Assembly: GCA_030067055.1 (NCBI GenBank)
Contig: JASJAL010000233.1
Coordinates: forward strand, 1-12,161
Source: Kiloniellales bacterium
GTDB lineage: Bacteria > Pseudomonadota > Alphaproteobacteria > Kiloniellales > JAKSBE01
Length of the DNA stretch: 12,161 nt
Direction of reading: 5' to 3'
Below, piece after piece: positions 5,398 through 12,161 of this stretch (its first letter is position 1; each line of letters begins with the position of its first letter). A program made the translations under genes and the position numbers. The notes under the pieces were generated by a model, which saw only the letters and a program-made list of their open reading frames with translations, ran no database searches and was not told the DNA's origin.

Positions 5398-8265
5398 ATG
5401 CTGACACGTAAGACGAATGGGGTTGCGAATGGCCCCCGTTTGTCAAAGGCGCTGTCCGGCCTTGCCGGCAGTGCAATTGACCGCCGTTCCTTCCTGAAGC
5501 GATCCGGATTGGCCGTGGGCGGTGCCGCGGCGGCTTCGGGTCTCTCCTACGGGATGGTGAAGAAGGCCGAGGCGGCCGGTGCGACCGGTAACGTCACGAT
5601 GGTCAAATCCGTTTGCACCCACTGCTCGGTGGGCTGCACGGTCATGGCCGAAGTTCAGGACGGCGTCTGGATCGGGCAGGAGCCCGGTTGGGACAGCCCC
5701 TTCAACCTGGGCGCCCACTGCGCCAAGGGCGCCGCGGTGCGCGAGCACGCGCACGGTGAGCGCCGCCTCAAGCATCCGACCAAGCTGGTCGACGGCAAGT
5801 GGCAGAAGGTCTCCTGGGAAGAGGCGATCAACGAGATCGGCGACCAGATGCTGCAGATCCGCGAGAAGTCGGGTCCGGACTCGGTGTATTGGCTCGGTTC
5901 CGCCAAGCACAACAACGAGCAGGCCTATCTCTTCCGCAAGTTTTACGCTTTCTGGGGCTCCAACAACGGTGACCACCAGGCGCGGATTTGCCACTCCACC
6001 ACGGTCGCAGGTGTTGCCAACACCTGGGGCTATGGCGCGATGACCAACAGCTACAACGACATTCACAATTCGCGCGCCATCTTCCAGATCGGCGGCAATC
6101 CGGCCGAGGCGCATCCCGTCGCCATGCAGCACATGCTCAAGGCGAAGGAGCAGAACAACGCGCCCTTCATCGTCTGCGATCCGCGCTTCACGCGGACCGC
6201 GGCCCATGCCGACGAGTACGTGCGGCTCCGTCCGGGCAGCGACGTCGCCCTGATCTGGGGCATCATGTGGCATGTCTTCCAGAACGGTTGGGAGGACAAG
6301 GAGTTTATCCGCCAGCGCGTCTGGGGCATGGACCAGATCAAGGCCGAGGTCGCCAAGTGGACCCCGGAAGAGACCGAGCGCGTGACCGGCGTTCCGGGCT
6401 CGCAGCTCAAGCGCGTCGCGCGGACGCTGGCCAACAACCGCCCCTTCACCATCATCTGGTGCATGGGCGGCACCCAGCACACCAACGGCAACAACAACAC
6501 CCGCGCCTACTGCGCCCTGGGCCTGTCCCTCGGCGTGATCGGCACCTCGGGTGGCGGCGCCAACATCTACCGTGGCCACGACAACGTTCAGGGCGCCACG
6601 GACATGTGCGTGCTGTCGCATTCGCTGCCGGGCTACTACGGCCTGAAGACCGGGTCGTGGAAGCACTGGGCCAGGGTCTGGGACGTCGAGTACGACTACC
6701 TGCTCGGGCGCTTCGCCAGCAAGGAGTTGATGGAGAGCAAGGGCATCCCGGTGTCGCGCTGGGTCGACGGCGTGCTCGAGGCCAAGGAGAACATGGACCA
6801 GCCGGACAATCTCCGGGCCATGGTCTTCTGGGGGCATGCGCCGAACTCGCAGACCCGCGGCCTCGACATGAAGAAGGCCTTCGAGAAGCTCGATCTCCTG
6901 GTCGTGATCGATCCCTATCCGACGGTCTCGGCGGTCTTTCACGACCGCACCGACGGCGTCTACCTGCTGCCGGCGGCGACGCAGTTCGAGACCTACGGAT
7001 CGGTGACGGCCTCCAACCGCTCGCTGCAGTGGCGGGAAAAGGTCTTTGAGCCGCTCTTCGAGGCGAAGACGGATCACGAGATCATGTACCTCCTTGCCAG
7101 CAAGCTCGGTTTCGCGGACGAGATGTTCAAGAACATCAAGGTCACCGAGAACGAGCCGCTGATCGAGGACATCACCCGCGAGTTCAACGGGGGCACCTGG
7201 ACCATCGGCTACACCGGTCAGTCGCCGGAGCGGCTGCGCTCGCACATGGCCAACCAGGCGACCTTCGACAAGACCACCTTGCAGGCGGTCGGCGGGCCCA
7301 ACGACGGCGAGTACTACGGCCTGCCCTGGCCTTGCTGGGGCACGGCGGAGATGGGCCATCCCGGCACTCCGATCCTCTACGACACCTCGAAGCCGGTCGC
7401 CGAAGGCGGCCTCTGCTTCCGGGCGAGGTTCGGGGTCGAGAAGGACGGCGACAACCTGCTGGCCGAAGGCAGCTACCCGGTCGGCTCCGAGATCCAGGAC
7501 GGCTATCCGGAGTTCACCATGGCCCTGCTCAAGAAGCTGGGCTGGGACGGGGATCTGACCGACGACGAGCGGGCCGCGATCGAGAAGGTCGCCGGCGACA
7601 AGACCAACTGGAAGACCGACCTTTCCGGCGGCATCCAGCGGGTCGCGATCAAGCATGGCTGTGCGCCCTTCGGCAACGCCAAGGCGCGGACGGTGGTGTG
7701 GAACTTCCCGGATCCGGTGCCCACGCACCGCGAGCCGCTCTACACCTCCAGGCGTGATCTTGTGGCCGACTATCCGACCTACGCGGACAAGCAGGCCTAT
7801 CGCCTGCCGACCCTCTATGAGTCGCTCCAGAAGACGGACCACACGGGCGAATACCCGCTGATCCTGACCTCCGGACGTCTCGTGGAGTACGAGGGCGGCG
7901 GCGACGAGTCGCGCTCGAACCCCTGGCTGGCCGAGCTCCAGCAGGACATGTTCGCCGAGATCAACCCCTACGATGCCAACCAGAACGGCATCAAGGACGG
8001 TCAGATGATCTGGCTGCATACGCCGGAGGGGGTGAAGGTCAAGGTCAAGGCCATGGTGACCGAAAGGGTCGCGCGCGGCGTGACCTTCATGCCGTTCCAC
8101 TTCGGCGGTCACTTCCAGGGCGAGGACCTGCGGGCCAAGTATCCCGCCGGCGCCGACCCCTATGTCCTGGGCGAGGCGGCCAACTCCGCCTTCACCTACG
8201 GATACGACTCTGTGACCCAGATGCAGGAGACCAAATGCAGTCTCTGCCGTATCGAGCCTGCATAA
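5398..8265 (+). CDS. fdhA: Formate dehydrogenase catalytic (alpha) subunit, Tat-exported, Cys-type
   Basis: This 955-residue Mo/W-bis-pterin enzyme oxidises formate to CO2 in the periplasm and passes electrons to FdhB. The Tat signal DRRSFLKRSG is at residues 28-37, with a hydrophobic stretch to about residue 58. The N-terminal [4Fe-4S] site is Cys73-x2-Cys76-x3-Cys80-x27-Cys108. The metal ligand is Cys198 in ARICHSTTVAG, where E. coli FdnG has selenocysteine; it is followed by the conserved His199. The C-terminal pterin-binding domain is present (LILTSGRLVEYEGGG, later TFMPFHFGG). The chain ends KCSLCRIEPA, with a Cys947-x2-Cys950 pair. Length fits the FdnG class. AGGAG at 5387-5391 is six bases before the ATG. 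The stop runs into a strong AAGGAGG for fdhB. Whether the metal is Mo or W cannot be told from sequence. Confidence 0.97.
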   Translation: MLTRKTNGVANGPRLSKALSGLAGSAIDRRSFLKRSGLAVGGAAAASGLSYGMVKKAEAAGATGNVTMVKSVCTHCSVGCTVMAEVQDGVWIGQEPGWDSPFNLGAHCAKGAAVREHAHGERRLKHPTKLVDGKWQKVSWEEAINEIGDQMLQIREKSGPDSVYWLGSAKHNNEQAYLFRKFYAFWGSNNGDHQARICHSTTVAGVANTWGYGAMTNSYNDIHNSRAIFQIGGNPAEAHPVAMQHMLKAKEQNNAPFIVCDPRFTRTAAHADEYVRLRPGSDVALIWGIMWHVFQNGWEDKEFIRQRVWGMDQIKAEVAKWTPEETERVTGVPGSQLKRVARTLANNRPFTIIWCMGGTQHTNGNNNTRAYCALGLSLGVIGTSGGGANIYRGHDNVQGATDMCVLSHSLPGYYGLKTGSWKHWARVWDVEYDYLLGRFASKELMESKGIPVSRWVDGVLEAKENMDQPDNLRAMVFWGHAPNSQTRGLDMKKAFEKLDLLVVIDPYPTVSAVFHDRTDGVYLLPAATQFETYGSVTASNRSLQWREKVFEPLFEAKTDHEIMYLLASKLGFADEMFKNIKVTENEPLIEDITREFNGGTWTIGYTGQSPERLRSHMANQATFDKTTLQAVGGPNDGEYYGLPWPCWGTAEMGHPGTPILYDTSKPVAEGGLCFRARFGVEKDGDNLLAEGSYPVGSEIQDGYPEFTMALLKKLGWDGDLTDDERAAIEKVAGDKTNWKTDLSGGIQRVAIKHGCAPFGNAKARTVVWNFPDPVPTHREPLYTSRRDLVADYPTYADKQAYRLPTLYESLQKTDHTGEYPLILTSGRLVEYEGGGDESRSNPWLAELQQDMFAEINPYDANQNGIKDGQMIWLHTPEGVKVKVKAMVTERVARGVTFMPFHFGGHFQGEDLRAKYPAGADPYVLGEAANSAFTYGYDSVTQMQETKCSLCRIEPA

Positions 8266-8279
8266 GGAGGACCTAAGCT

Positions 8280-8876
8280 ATGGCACGTATGAAATTCCTA
8301 TGCGACGCCGAGCGCTGCATCGAATGCAATGCCTGCGTCACCGCGTGCAAGAACGAGCACGAGGTCCCCTGGGGCGTGAACCGTCGGCGGGTCGTCACCA
8401 TCAATGACGGCAAGCCGGGCGAGCGCTCGATCTCGGTCGCTTGCATGCATTGTTCGGACGCGCCCTGCATGGCGGTCTGCCCGGTGGATTGCTTCTACCA
8501 GACCGACGAGGGCGTGGTCCTGCATTCCAAGGACCTTTGCATCGGTTGCGGCTACTGCTTCTACGCCTGCCCCTTCGGGGCACCGCAGTACCCGCAGGCG
8601 GGCAACTTCGGCAGCCGCGGTAAGATGGACAAGTGCACCTTCTGTGCGGGTGGACCCGAGGAGGACATGTCCTCCAGCGAGTTCAACAAGTACGGGCGCA
8701 ACCGTCTTGCCGAGGGCAAGCTGCCGCTTTGTGCCGAGATGTGCTCGACCAAGGCGCTGCTTGCCGGCGACGGCGACTCGGTGTCCGACATCTACCGCGA
8801 GCGCGTTGTCGCCCGCGGCTTCGGTTCGGGCGCCTGGGGCTGGGGCACGGCCTATCAGCAGAAGACGGGCTCCTAG
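8280..8876 (+). CDS. fdhB: Formate dehydrogenase iron-sulfur (beta) subunit
   Basis: This 198-residue ferredoxin-like subunit carries electrons from FdhA to the cytochrome b subunit. Sixteen cysteines form four [4Fe-4S] sites: Cys13/16/19/23, Cys55/58/63/67, Cys87/90/93/97 and Cys119/122/151/155. There is no signal peptide, as expected for a subunit exported in complex with Tat-bearing FdhA. Unlike E. coli FdnH it has no C-terminal membrane helix: the chain ends shortly after GSGAWGWGTAYQQKTGS. Attachment to the membrane must therefore rely on FdhC or another partner. A consensus ribosome binding site (AAGGAGG, overlapping the fdhA stop) sits nine bases before the ATG, suggesting high expression. 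A hairpin follows the gene. Confidence 0.96.
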   Translation: MARMKFLCDAERCIECNACVTACKNEHEVPWGVNRRRVVTINDGKPGERSISVACMHCSDAPCMAVCPVDCFYQTDEGVVLHSKDLCIGCGYCFYACPFGAPQYPQAGNFGSRGKMDKCTFCAGGPEEDMSSSEFNKYGRNRLAEGKLPLCAEMCSTKALLAGDGDSVSDIYRERVVARGFGSGAWGWGTAYQQKTGS

Positions 8877-8910
8877 TCTCACGTCTCCGTCCGGGGATGA
8901 AACGTCGGTG

Positions 8911-8936
8911 CGGGGGCGGCTTGACGGCCGCCCCCG
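8911..8936 (+). terminator. Strong GC hairpin between fdhB and the lipoprotein gene
   Basis: CGGGGGCGGC (8911-8920) pairs perfectly with GCCGCCCCCG (8927-8936) around TTGACG: ten base pairs, almost all G-C. No T-run follows. It is either a partial terminator or an mRNA 3' stabiliser that would keep upstream fdhA-fdhB message above that of the downstream genes. Confidence 0.5.
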
Positions 8937-8981
8937 TCGCCGAATCGGAGTGCCGGCCGAGGTGGCCGAAGACGCCACTGC

Positions 8982-8990
8982 TGGTATAAT
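8982..8990 (+). promoter_or_regulatory. Extended -10 promoter inside the fdh locus
   Basis: TGGTATAAT is a perfect -10 box (8985-8990) with the TG extension. It is followed by AT-rich CCTTTTAATC. No good -35 is seen 17 bases upstream (GTGGCC region), which is normal for extended -10 promoters. It lies 75 bases before the lipoprotein gene and would drive that gene and fdhC. Confidence 0.5.
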
Positions 8991-9064
8991 CCTTTTAATC
9001 TTTCCCCAGGCGCCAACGGCGCCCGATGTGGCTGGCTCCAAGTTGGACGAAGGACGGTGAAACG

Positions 9065-9265
9065 ATGATCCTGCGCAGTTTGAAGATCCTGCTTTGCATC
9101 TCGGCGATAGCCGCGATAGCGGGCCTCGGCGCTTGCCGGAAGGAAGAGCAGGGTCGGATCCGCAATTTCGAGCCGGGCGTCTACCAAGGGCAAGACGATA
9201 CGCCGCTGGATTCGGCGGTGGTCGACGAGTTGCGCCAGCGGGCCCGGCGCCAGGCCGGCGGATGA
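9065..9265 (+). CDS. Small exported lipoprotein of the fdh locus
   Basis: This 66-residue protein starts MILRSLK, has a hydrophobic core and a lipobox LGAC with Cys24 as the acylated residue. The mature part is only about 43 residues, charged (CRKEEQGRIRNFEPGVYQG then DSAVVDELRQRARRQAGG), and probably extends from the membrane into the periplasm. I recognise no named family and assign no function. The ATG at 9065 gives a well-formed signal; GAAGGA at 9049-9054 can serve as ribosome binding site. An upstream in-frame ATG at 9026 would add a non-signal-like segment. Its position directly before fdhC, behind its own promoter, suggests a role in assembling or anchoring the membrane part of the dehydrogenase, which is inference from context only. 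Confidence 0.75.
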   Translation: MILRSLKILLCISAIAAIAGLGACRKEEQGRIRNFEPGVYQGQDDTPLDSAVVDELRQRARRQAGG

Positions 9266-9306
9266 CGCCGAAGACGGCCGGCAGAGAGACTTCGGGAGAG
9301 ACGGAC

Positions 9307-10455
9307 ATGACATTGCTTCTTCGACACCCTCGCCGGGGCGGCCTCCGCCTGGCCGCGGTCCTGGTTCTCGGTCTGGCGATGCTGGCCGGCGCGGCCCTGT
9401 CTCCGGAGACGGCCCTGGCGCAGGCGACCCGCGGCGACGTGGCCCAGGAGACCCCGACCGGAGGCAGCATCCCGGGCAACTCCCTGGGCTCGGCCAGCGA
9501 CACCGAGATCTGGCGCCAGGTGCGCCAGGGCGTGCAAGGTACGGTCTCGATTCCCGATGCCAAGGCCGGTCAGCTGATCCAGTCCCAGGGCGAGAGCTGG
9601 CGGGCCTGGCGGAATGGCCCGCTTTCGACCGTCGGCGGCTGGGCCATGCTGGGCACGATCATTCTCCTGGCCCTGTTTTTCGCCCTGCGCGGGCGGATCA
9701 AGATCGACGCCGGGGCCTCGGGCCGCACGGTCGAGCGCTTCAACGGCATCGAGCGCTTCGCCCACTGGTTGACCGCGGTCTCCTTCATCGTGCTCGCCGT
9801 GACCGGGCTGAACCTGCTCTACGGCCGCTACGTGCTGCTGCCGATCCTCGGTCCCGAGGTCTTCTCGGCCCTCACGACCGCCGGCAAGTATGCGCACAAC
9901 TTCATATCCTTCGCCTTCATGCTGGGCGTGGTGATGATGGTGGTGCTCTGGGTGCGCCACAATATCCCGAATCGCTACGACCTGATCTGGCTGTCCAAGG
10001 CGGGCGGTCTCTTCACCAAGGGCGTGCATCCGCCCTCGAAAAAGTTCAACGCCGGCCAGAAGATCATTTTCTGGGCCGTGGTGCTGGGCGGCATCTCGAT
10101 CAGCCTCTCGGGCATCTCGCTGCTCTTTCCCTTCGAGTTCGGGTTTTTCGAGGCCACCTACAGGTTCCTGAACGTCTTCGGCGCCGGCCTGCCAGAGACC
10201 CTGACGCCGATGCAGGAGATGCAGCTCTCGCAGCTCTGGCACACCGTCGTCGGGCTGTTCCTGACCGCGGTGATCTTGGCCCACATCTACATCGGCTCGG
10301 TCGGCATGGAGGGCGCCTTCGCCGCCATGGGCTCCGGCATGGTCGACGAGAACTGGGCGCGGGAGCACCACAATCTCTGGATGGCCGAGCTCAAGGGCGA
10401 GCCCATGCCGAAGCTGGACGACCATGGTGACGGCAAGCCCCAGCCGGCGGAGTAG
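9307..10455 (+). CDS. fdhC: Formate dehydrogenase cytochrome b (gamma) subunit
   Basis: This 382-residue integral membrane protein takes electrons from FdhB through two b haems to quinone. It has a signal peptide (residues 1-38, ending ETALA), a periplasmic stretch of about 70 residues, then five membrane helices near 109-127, 154-172, 199-216, 253-273 and 311-330. His153, His197, His312 and His326 fit the four haem ligands of E. coli FdnI; the last two keep the same 14-residue spacing. FdnI itself has only four helices and no N-terminal extension. The ATG at 9307 is chosen because it has GGAG eight bases upstream (9295-9298) and gives a clean signal peptide. The ATG at 9262, overlapping the lipoprotein stop, is possible but would add 15 polar residues. 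The C-terminus (DDHGDGKPQPAE) is cytoplasmic by the positive-inside pattern. Confidence 0.94.
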   Translation: MTLLLRHPRRGGLRLAAVLVLGLAMLAGAALSPETALAQATRGDVAQETPTGGSIPGNSLGSASDTEIWRQVRQGVQGTVSIPDAKAGQLIQSQGESWRAWRNGPLSTVGGWAMLGTIILLALFFALRGRIKIDAGASGRTVERFNGIERFAHWLTAVSFIVLAVTGLNLLYGRYVLLPILGPEVFSALTTAGKYAHNFISFAFMLGVVMMVVLWVRHNIPNRYDLIWLSKAGGLFTKGVHPPSKKFNAGQKIIFWAVVLGGISISLSGISLLFPFEFGFFEATYRFLNVFGAGLPETLTPMQEMQLSQLWHTVVGLFLTAVILAHIYIGSVGMEGAFAAMGSGMVDENWAREHHNLWMAELKGEPMPKLDDHGDGKPQPAE

Positions 10456-10474
10456 GCTTGCTGGAGGGAGCCGG

Positions 10475-10852
10475 ATGCGGAAAAAGACGCTAGCCCTCGC
10501 GGTCGCGATCCTGGGTGCGGTTAGCCTGGCCCTACCGGGCCCGGCGGCCGCCCTCAGCCAAGAGGAGGCTGAACGCAAGGTCGCCGAGGACTTCGGGGTC
10601 GAGGTCCTCGCCAAGCACACCCGCGCCGGCGAGATCGAGGGCCGGGCCGTATGGTTCCTGACCGTGATGAACCCCGGCGGCACCTTCAACGATGCCTTTC
10701 AGGTCAACACCCTGGCGGTCGACCAGGAGACCGGCGAGCTGGTCCCGGCCTTCCGACACCGGGCGAGCGGCTACGACCTGCCCGGCGCCGCGTCCCTGGA
10801 CGACCAAACCGGGGTGCGGCCGGACATGAGCGGCTCGCGGCCGTGGCGTTGA
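10475..10852 (+). CDS. Small exported PepSY-like protein
   Basis: This 125-residue protein has a standard signal peptide (MRKKTLALAVAILG..., likely cleaved after AAA near residue 26). The mature region begins SQEEAERKVAEDFGVEVL, has a strand region GRAVWFLTVMNPGG and ends its likely domain with VDQETGELVPAFRHR. This helix-then-strands pattern closing in an 'x-VD-x-x-TGE-x-V' phrase resembles a PepSY-type domain, seen in periplasmic inhibitors and modulators, but the match is by eye and modest. The function is unknown. GGAGG at 10463-10467, seven bases upstream, fixes the ATG at 10475. It starts 19 bases after fdhC and is almost certainly cotranscribed. The C-terminal tail (DDQTGVRPDMSGSRPWR) looks flexible. 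Confidence 0.7.
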   Translation: MRKKTLALAVAILGAVSLALPGPAAALSQEEAERKVAEDFGVEVLAKHTRAGEIEGRAVWFLTVMNPGGTFNDAFQVNTLAVDQETGELVPAFRHRASGYDLPGAASLDDQTGVRPDMSGSRPWR

Positions 10853-10922
10853 CGCCTGTCGGCCAGGGGTAATCCGAGGCGCCCCCGCTTTCGCCAGCTT
10901 GGGACAAGGAGCGCGATACCTG

Positions 10923-12161
10923 GTGTTCCCCAGACCGAAGCCGAGAGCCCGCATGGCCGCCCAGGTCGCCGCCTGCCTGGTTGCGGTCCTGGCACTGCTT
11001 CCGCTGCCGCTGGGCGCCGAGCTCTCGGGCCACGGCGGCTTCGTCAAGGGCGTCGGGGTCTCGCCCGACGGCCGGCGGGTGATCAGCGCCGGCTTCGACT
11101 ACGCGGTGATCCTCTGGGACCTGGAATCGCAGACCCAGCTGCGCGGCTTCTATGAGCACGAGGGCGCGGTCAACGCGGTGACCTTCCTGCCGGAAGGCGA
11201 TCGGGCGATCTCGGCGGGCGACGACGGCACCTTGAGGCTCTGGGACGTCGGCTCGGGCGATCTGCTGCACACCTTCGAGGGCCACCAGGGCAAGGTGGCC
11301 GCGGTCGCGGTCTCGCCGAACGGCGGCCTGGCCGCCTCGGCCGGCTGGGACCGCACGGTGCGATTCTGGGACCTCGAATCCCGGCGTCCGGCCCAGGTTC
11401 TCAACGGCCACGACAACAACGTCAACGCCGTCGCCTTCTCGCCGGACGGCAACCAGGTCCTAACCGGTAGCTACGACGGTGCCCTGCGGCTCTGGCGGGT
11501 GTCTGATGCCACCCAGTTGGCGACCCTCAAGGGCCATGACTTCGGGGTCACGGCCGTGGCCTTCACGCCGGACGGCCGGCGCGCGGTCTCGGTCAGCGTC
11601 GACCAGTCCCTGCGGATCTGGAACCTGGAGAGCGGCAGCGAGGAGGCCAGCCTCCTGGGCCACGAAGGATCGATCTTCGCCGTTGCGGTCTCGCCCGACG
11701 GGCGCTTTGCCGCGACCGGCGGCGTCGACCGGGTGCTGCGCCTCTGGGACCTGGACGACGGCAAGGAGGTGAAGCTCTTCCTGGGCCATGACGAGCCGGT
11801 CTGGTCGCTCGCCTTCTCGCCGGACGGGCGACAGCTGATCTCGGCCGGGGCGGACGAGGTGCTGCGGGTCTGGGACATCTCGACCGGGCTCGAGGTCGGG
11901 ACCCCGGACCGCAAGTGGAACGCGGTCAAGGCGGACTTGCCGCCGGACGACGGCAGCCGCGGCGCGGCGCTGTTCCGCAAGTGCGGGATCTGCCATTCGG
12001 TCAGCGCCGAGGGCGGCAAGCGCGCGGGGCCGACGCTCTACGGGCTCTTCGGGCGGCGCGCCGGCACGGTCGCGGGCTATAAGTACTCCAAGGCCCTGAA
12101 CGGCAGCGACCTGGTCTGGACCGAGGAGACGGTCGACGCGCTCTTCGCCCAGGGACCGCAC
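10923..12161 (+). CDS. Exported WD40 beta-propeller fused to a cytochrome c domain (3' truncated)
   Basis: The frame stays open from GTG 10923 to the window end (413 codons), so the C-terminus is missing. It has a signal peptide (basic start MFPRPKPRAR, hydrophobic core, cut near LGA at 30-32). Seven WD40 repeats follow from about residue 36 to 325, each with GH...VAFSPDG...D...LRLWDL character, enough for a closed propeller. Then comes a class I cytochrome c domain with haem site Cys354-Gly-Ile-Cys357-His358, preceded by GAALFRKC and followed by GPTLYGLFGRRAG, like cytochrome c2. The axial Met lies beyond the window. AAGGAG (10906-10911) is 11 bases before the GTG; ATG 10953 is an alternative start with a poorer n-region. 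The role is unknown: a periplasmic haem protein whose propeller might dock on the dehydrogenase or another redox partner. No frame break separates the two domains. Confidence 0.9.
   Translation, partial: MFPRPKPRARMAAQVAACLVAVLALLPLPLGAELSGHGGFVKGVGVSPDGRRVISAGFDYAVILWDLESQTQLRGFYEHEGAVNAVTFLPEGDRAISAGDDGTLRLWDVGSGDLLHTFEGHQGKVAAVAVSPNGGLAASAGWDRTVRFWDLESRRPAQVLNGHDNNVNAVAFSPDGNQVLTGSYDGALRLWRVSDATQLATLKGHDFGVTAVAFTPDGRRAVSVSVDQSLRIWNLESGSEEASLLGHEGSIFAVAVSPDGRFAATGGVDRVLRLWDLDDGKEVKLFLGHDEPVWSLAFSPDGRQLISAGADEVLRVWDISTGLEVGTPDRKWNAVKADLPPDDGSRGAALFRKCGICHSVSAEGGKRAGPTLYGLFGRRAGTVAGYKYSKALNGSDLVWTEETVDALFAQGPH

Noticed and set aside
5989..5991. Possible selenocysteine (in-frame TGA) at the formate dehydrogenase metal ligand
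   Set aside because: The codon is TGC (Cys198); the enzyme is a Cys-type formate dehydrogenase and no SECIS is needed.
5443..8112. An 889-codon open frame on the minus strand opposite fdhA
   Set aside because: Antisense shadow produced by strong GC bias in fdhA codons; the protein shows no domain, and fdhA is unquestionable.
8298..9563. Minus-strand open frame of 421 codons over fdhB and the following gap
   Set aside because: Shadow of fdhB and fdhC coding; no recognisable product.
11930..11960. Suspected frameshift between the WD40 propeller and the cytochrome c domain
   Set aside because: A careful codon-by-codon reading keeps one frame through TTG CCG CCG GAC GAC into the haem motif; the domains are continuous.

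Overview
The window is compact, very GC-rich DNA, with proteins rich in Ala, Arg, Gly, Asp and Glu. Its gene content fits a respiring Gram-negative alphaproteobacterium, possibly Rhodospirillales-like. That placement is inference from base composition and gene families; there is no rRNA or tRNA here to confirm it. No transposase, integrase, tRNA, rRNA or CRISPR array was seen.

Left part (1-2100). The tail of an unidentified gene is followed six bases later by a tiny acyl-carrier-protein-like gene (119-388). Its halves are in reversed order (helices II-IV first, helix I last), and the phosphopantetheine serine is absent. A hairpin plus T5 follows. Then come mobA (519-1148, molybdopterin guanylyltransferase) and a SAM methyltransferase resembling BtaB of betaine-lipid synthesis (1403-2077). 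Facing it on the minus strand is an iodotyrosine-deiodinase-like flavoprotein (2101-2775).

Right part (2983-12161, all plus strand). This is a membrane-bound, periplasm-facing formate dehydrogenase locus. DUF3305 and DUF3306 proteins overlap by a few bases. A well-formed promoter with a palindrome between its -35 and -10 boxes precedes a TorD-family chaperone, a small Tat-signal protein, FdhA (Mo/W catalytic subunit, Cys ligand, Tat signal) and FdhB (four [4Fe-4S] clusters). A GC hairpin and an extended -10 promoter separate these from a 66-residue lipoprotein, FdhC (cytochrome b subunit), a PepSY-like exported protein, and a seven-bladed WD40 propeller fused to a cytochrome c domain that runs off the window end.

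How the genes fit together. MobA makes the guanine-dinucleotide form of the pterin cofactor. The TorD-like chaperone probably protects or loads apo-FdhA. FdhA and FdhB are exported through Tat as a folded complex. Electrons from formate pass FdhA -> FdhB -> FdhC haems -> quinone. The lipoprotein, the PepSY-like protein and the WD40-cytochrome c are exported accessories of unknown role.

The most unusual items are the permuted, serine-less ACP, the WD40-cytochrome c fusion in a formate dehydrogenase locus, and the deiodinase-like protein with its Glu/Tyr/Lys substrate triad in exact register.
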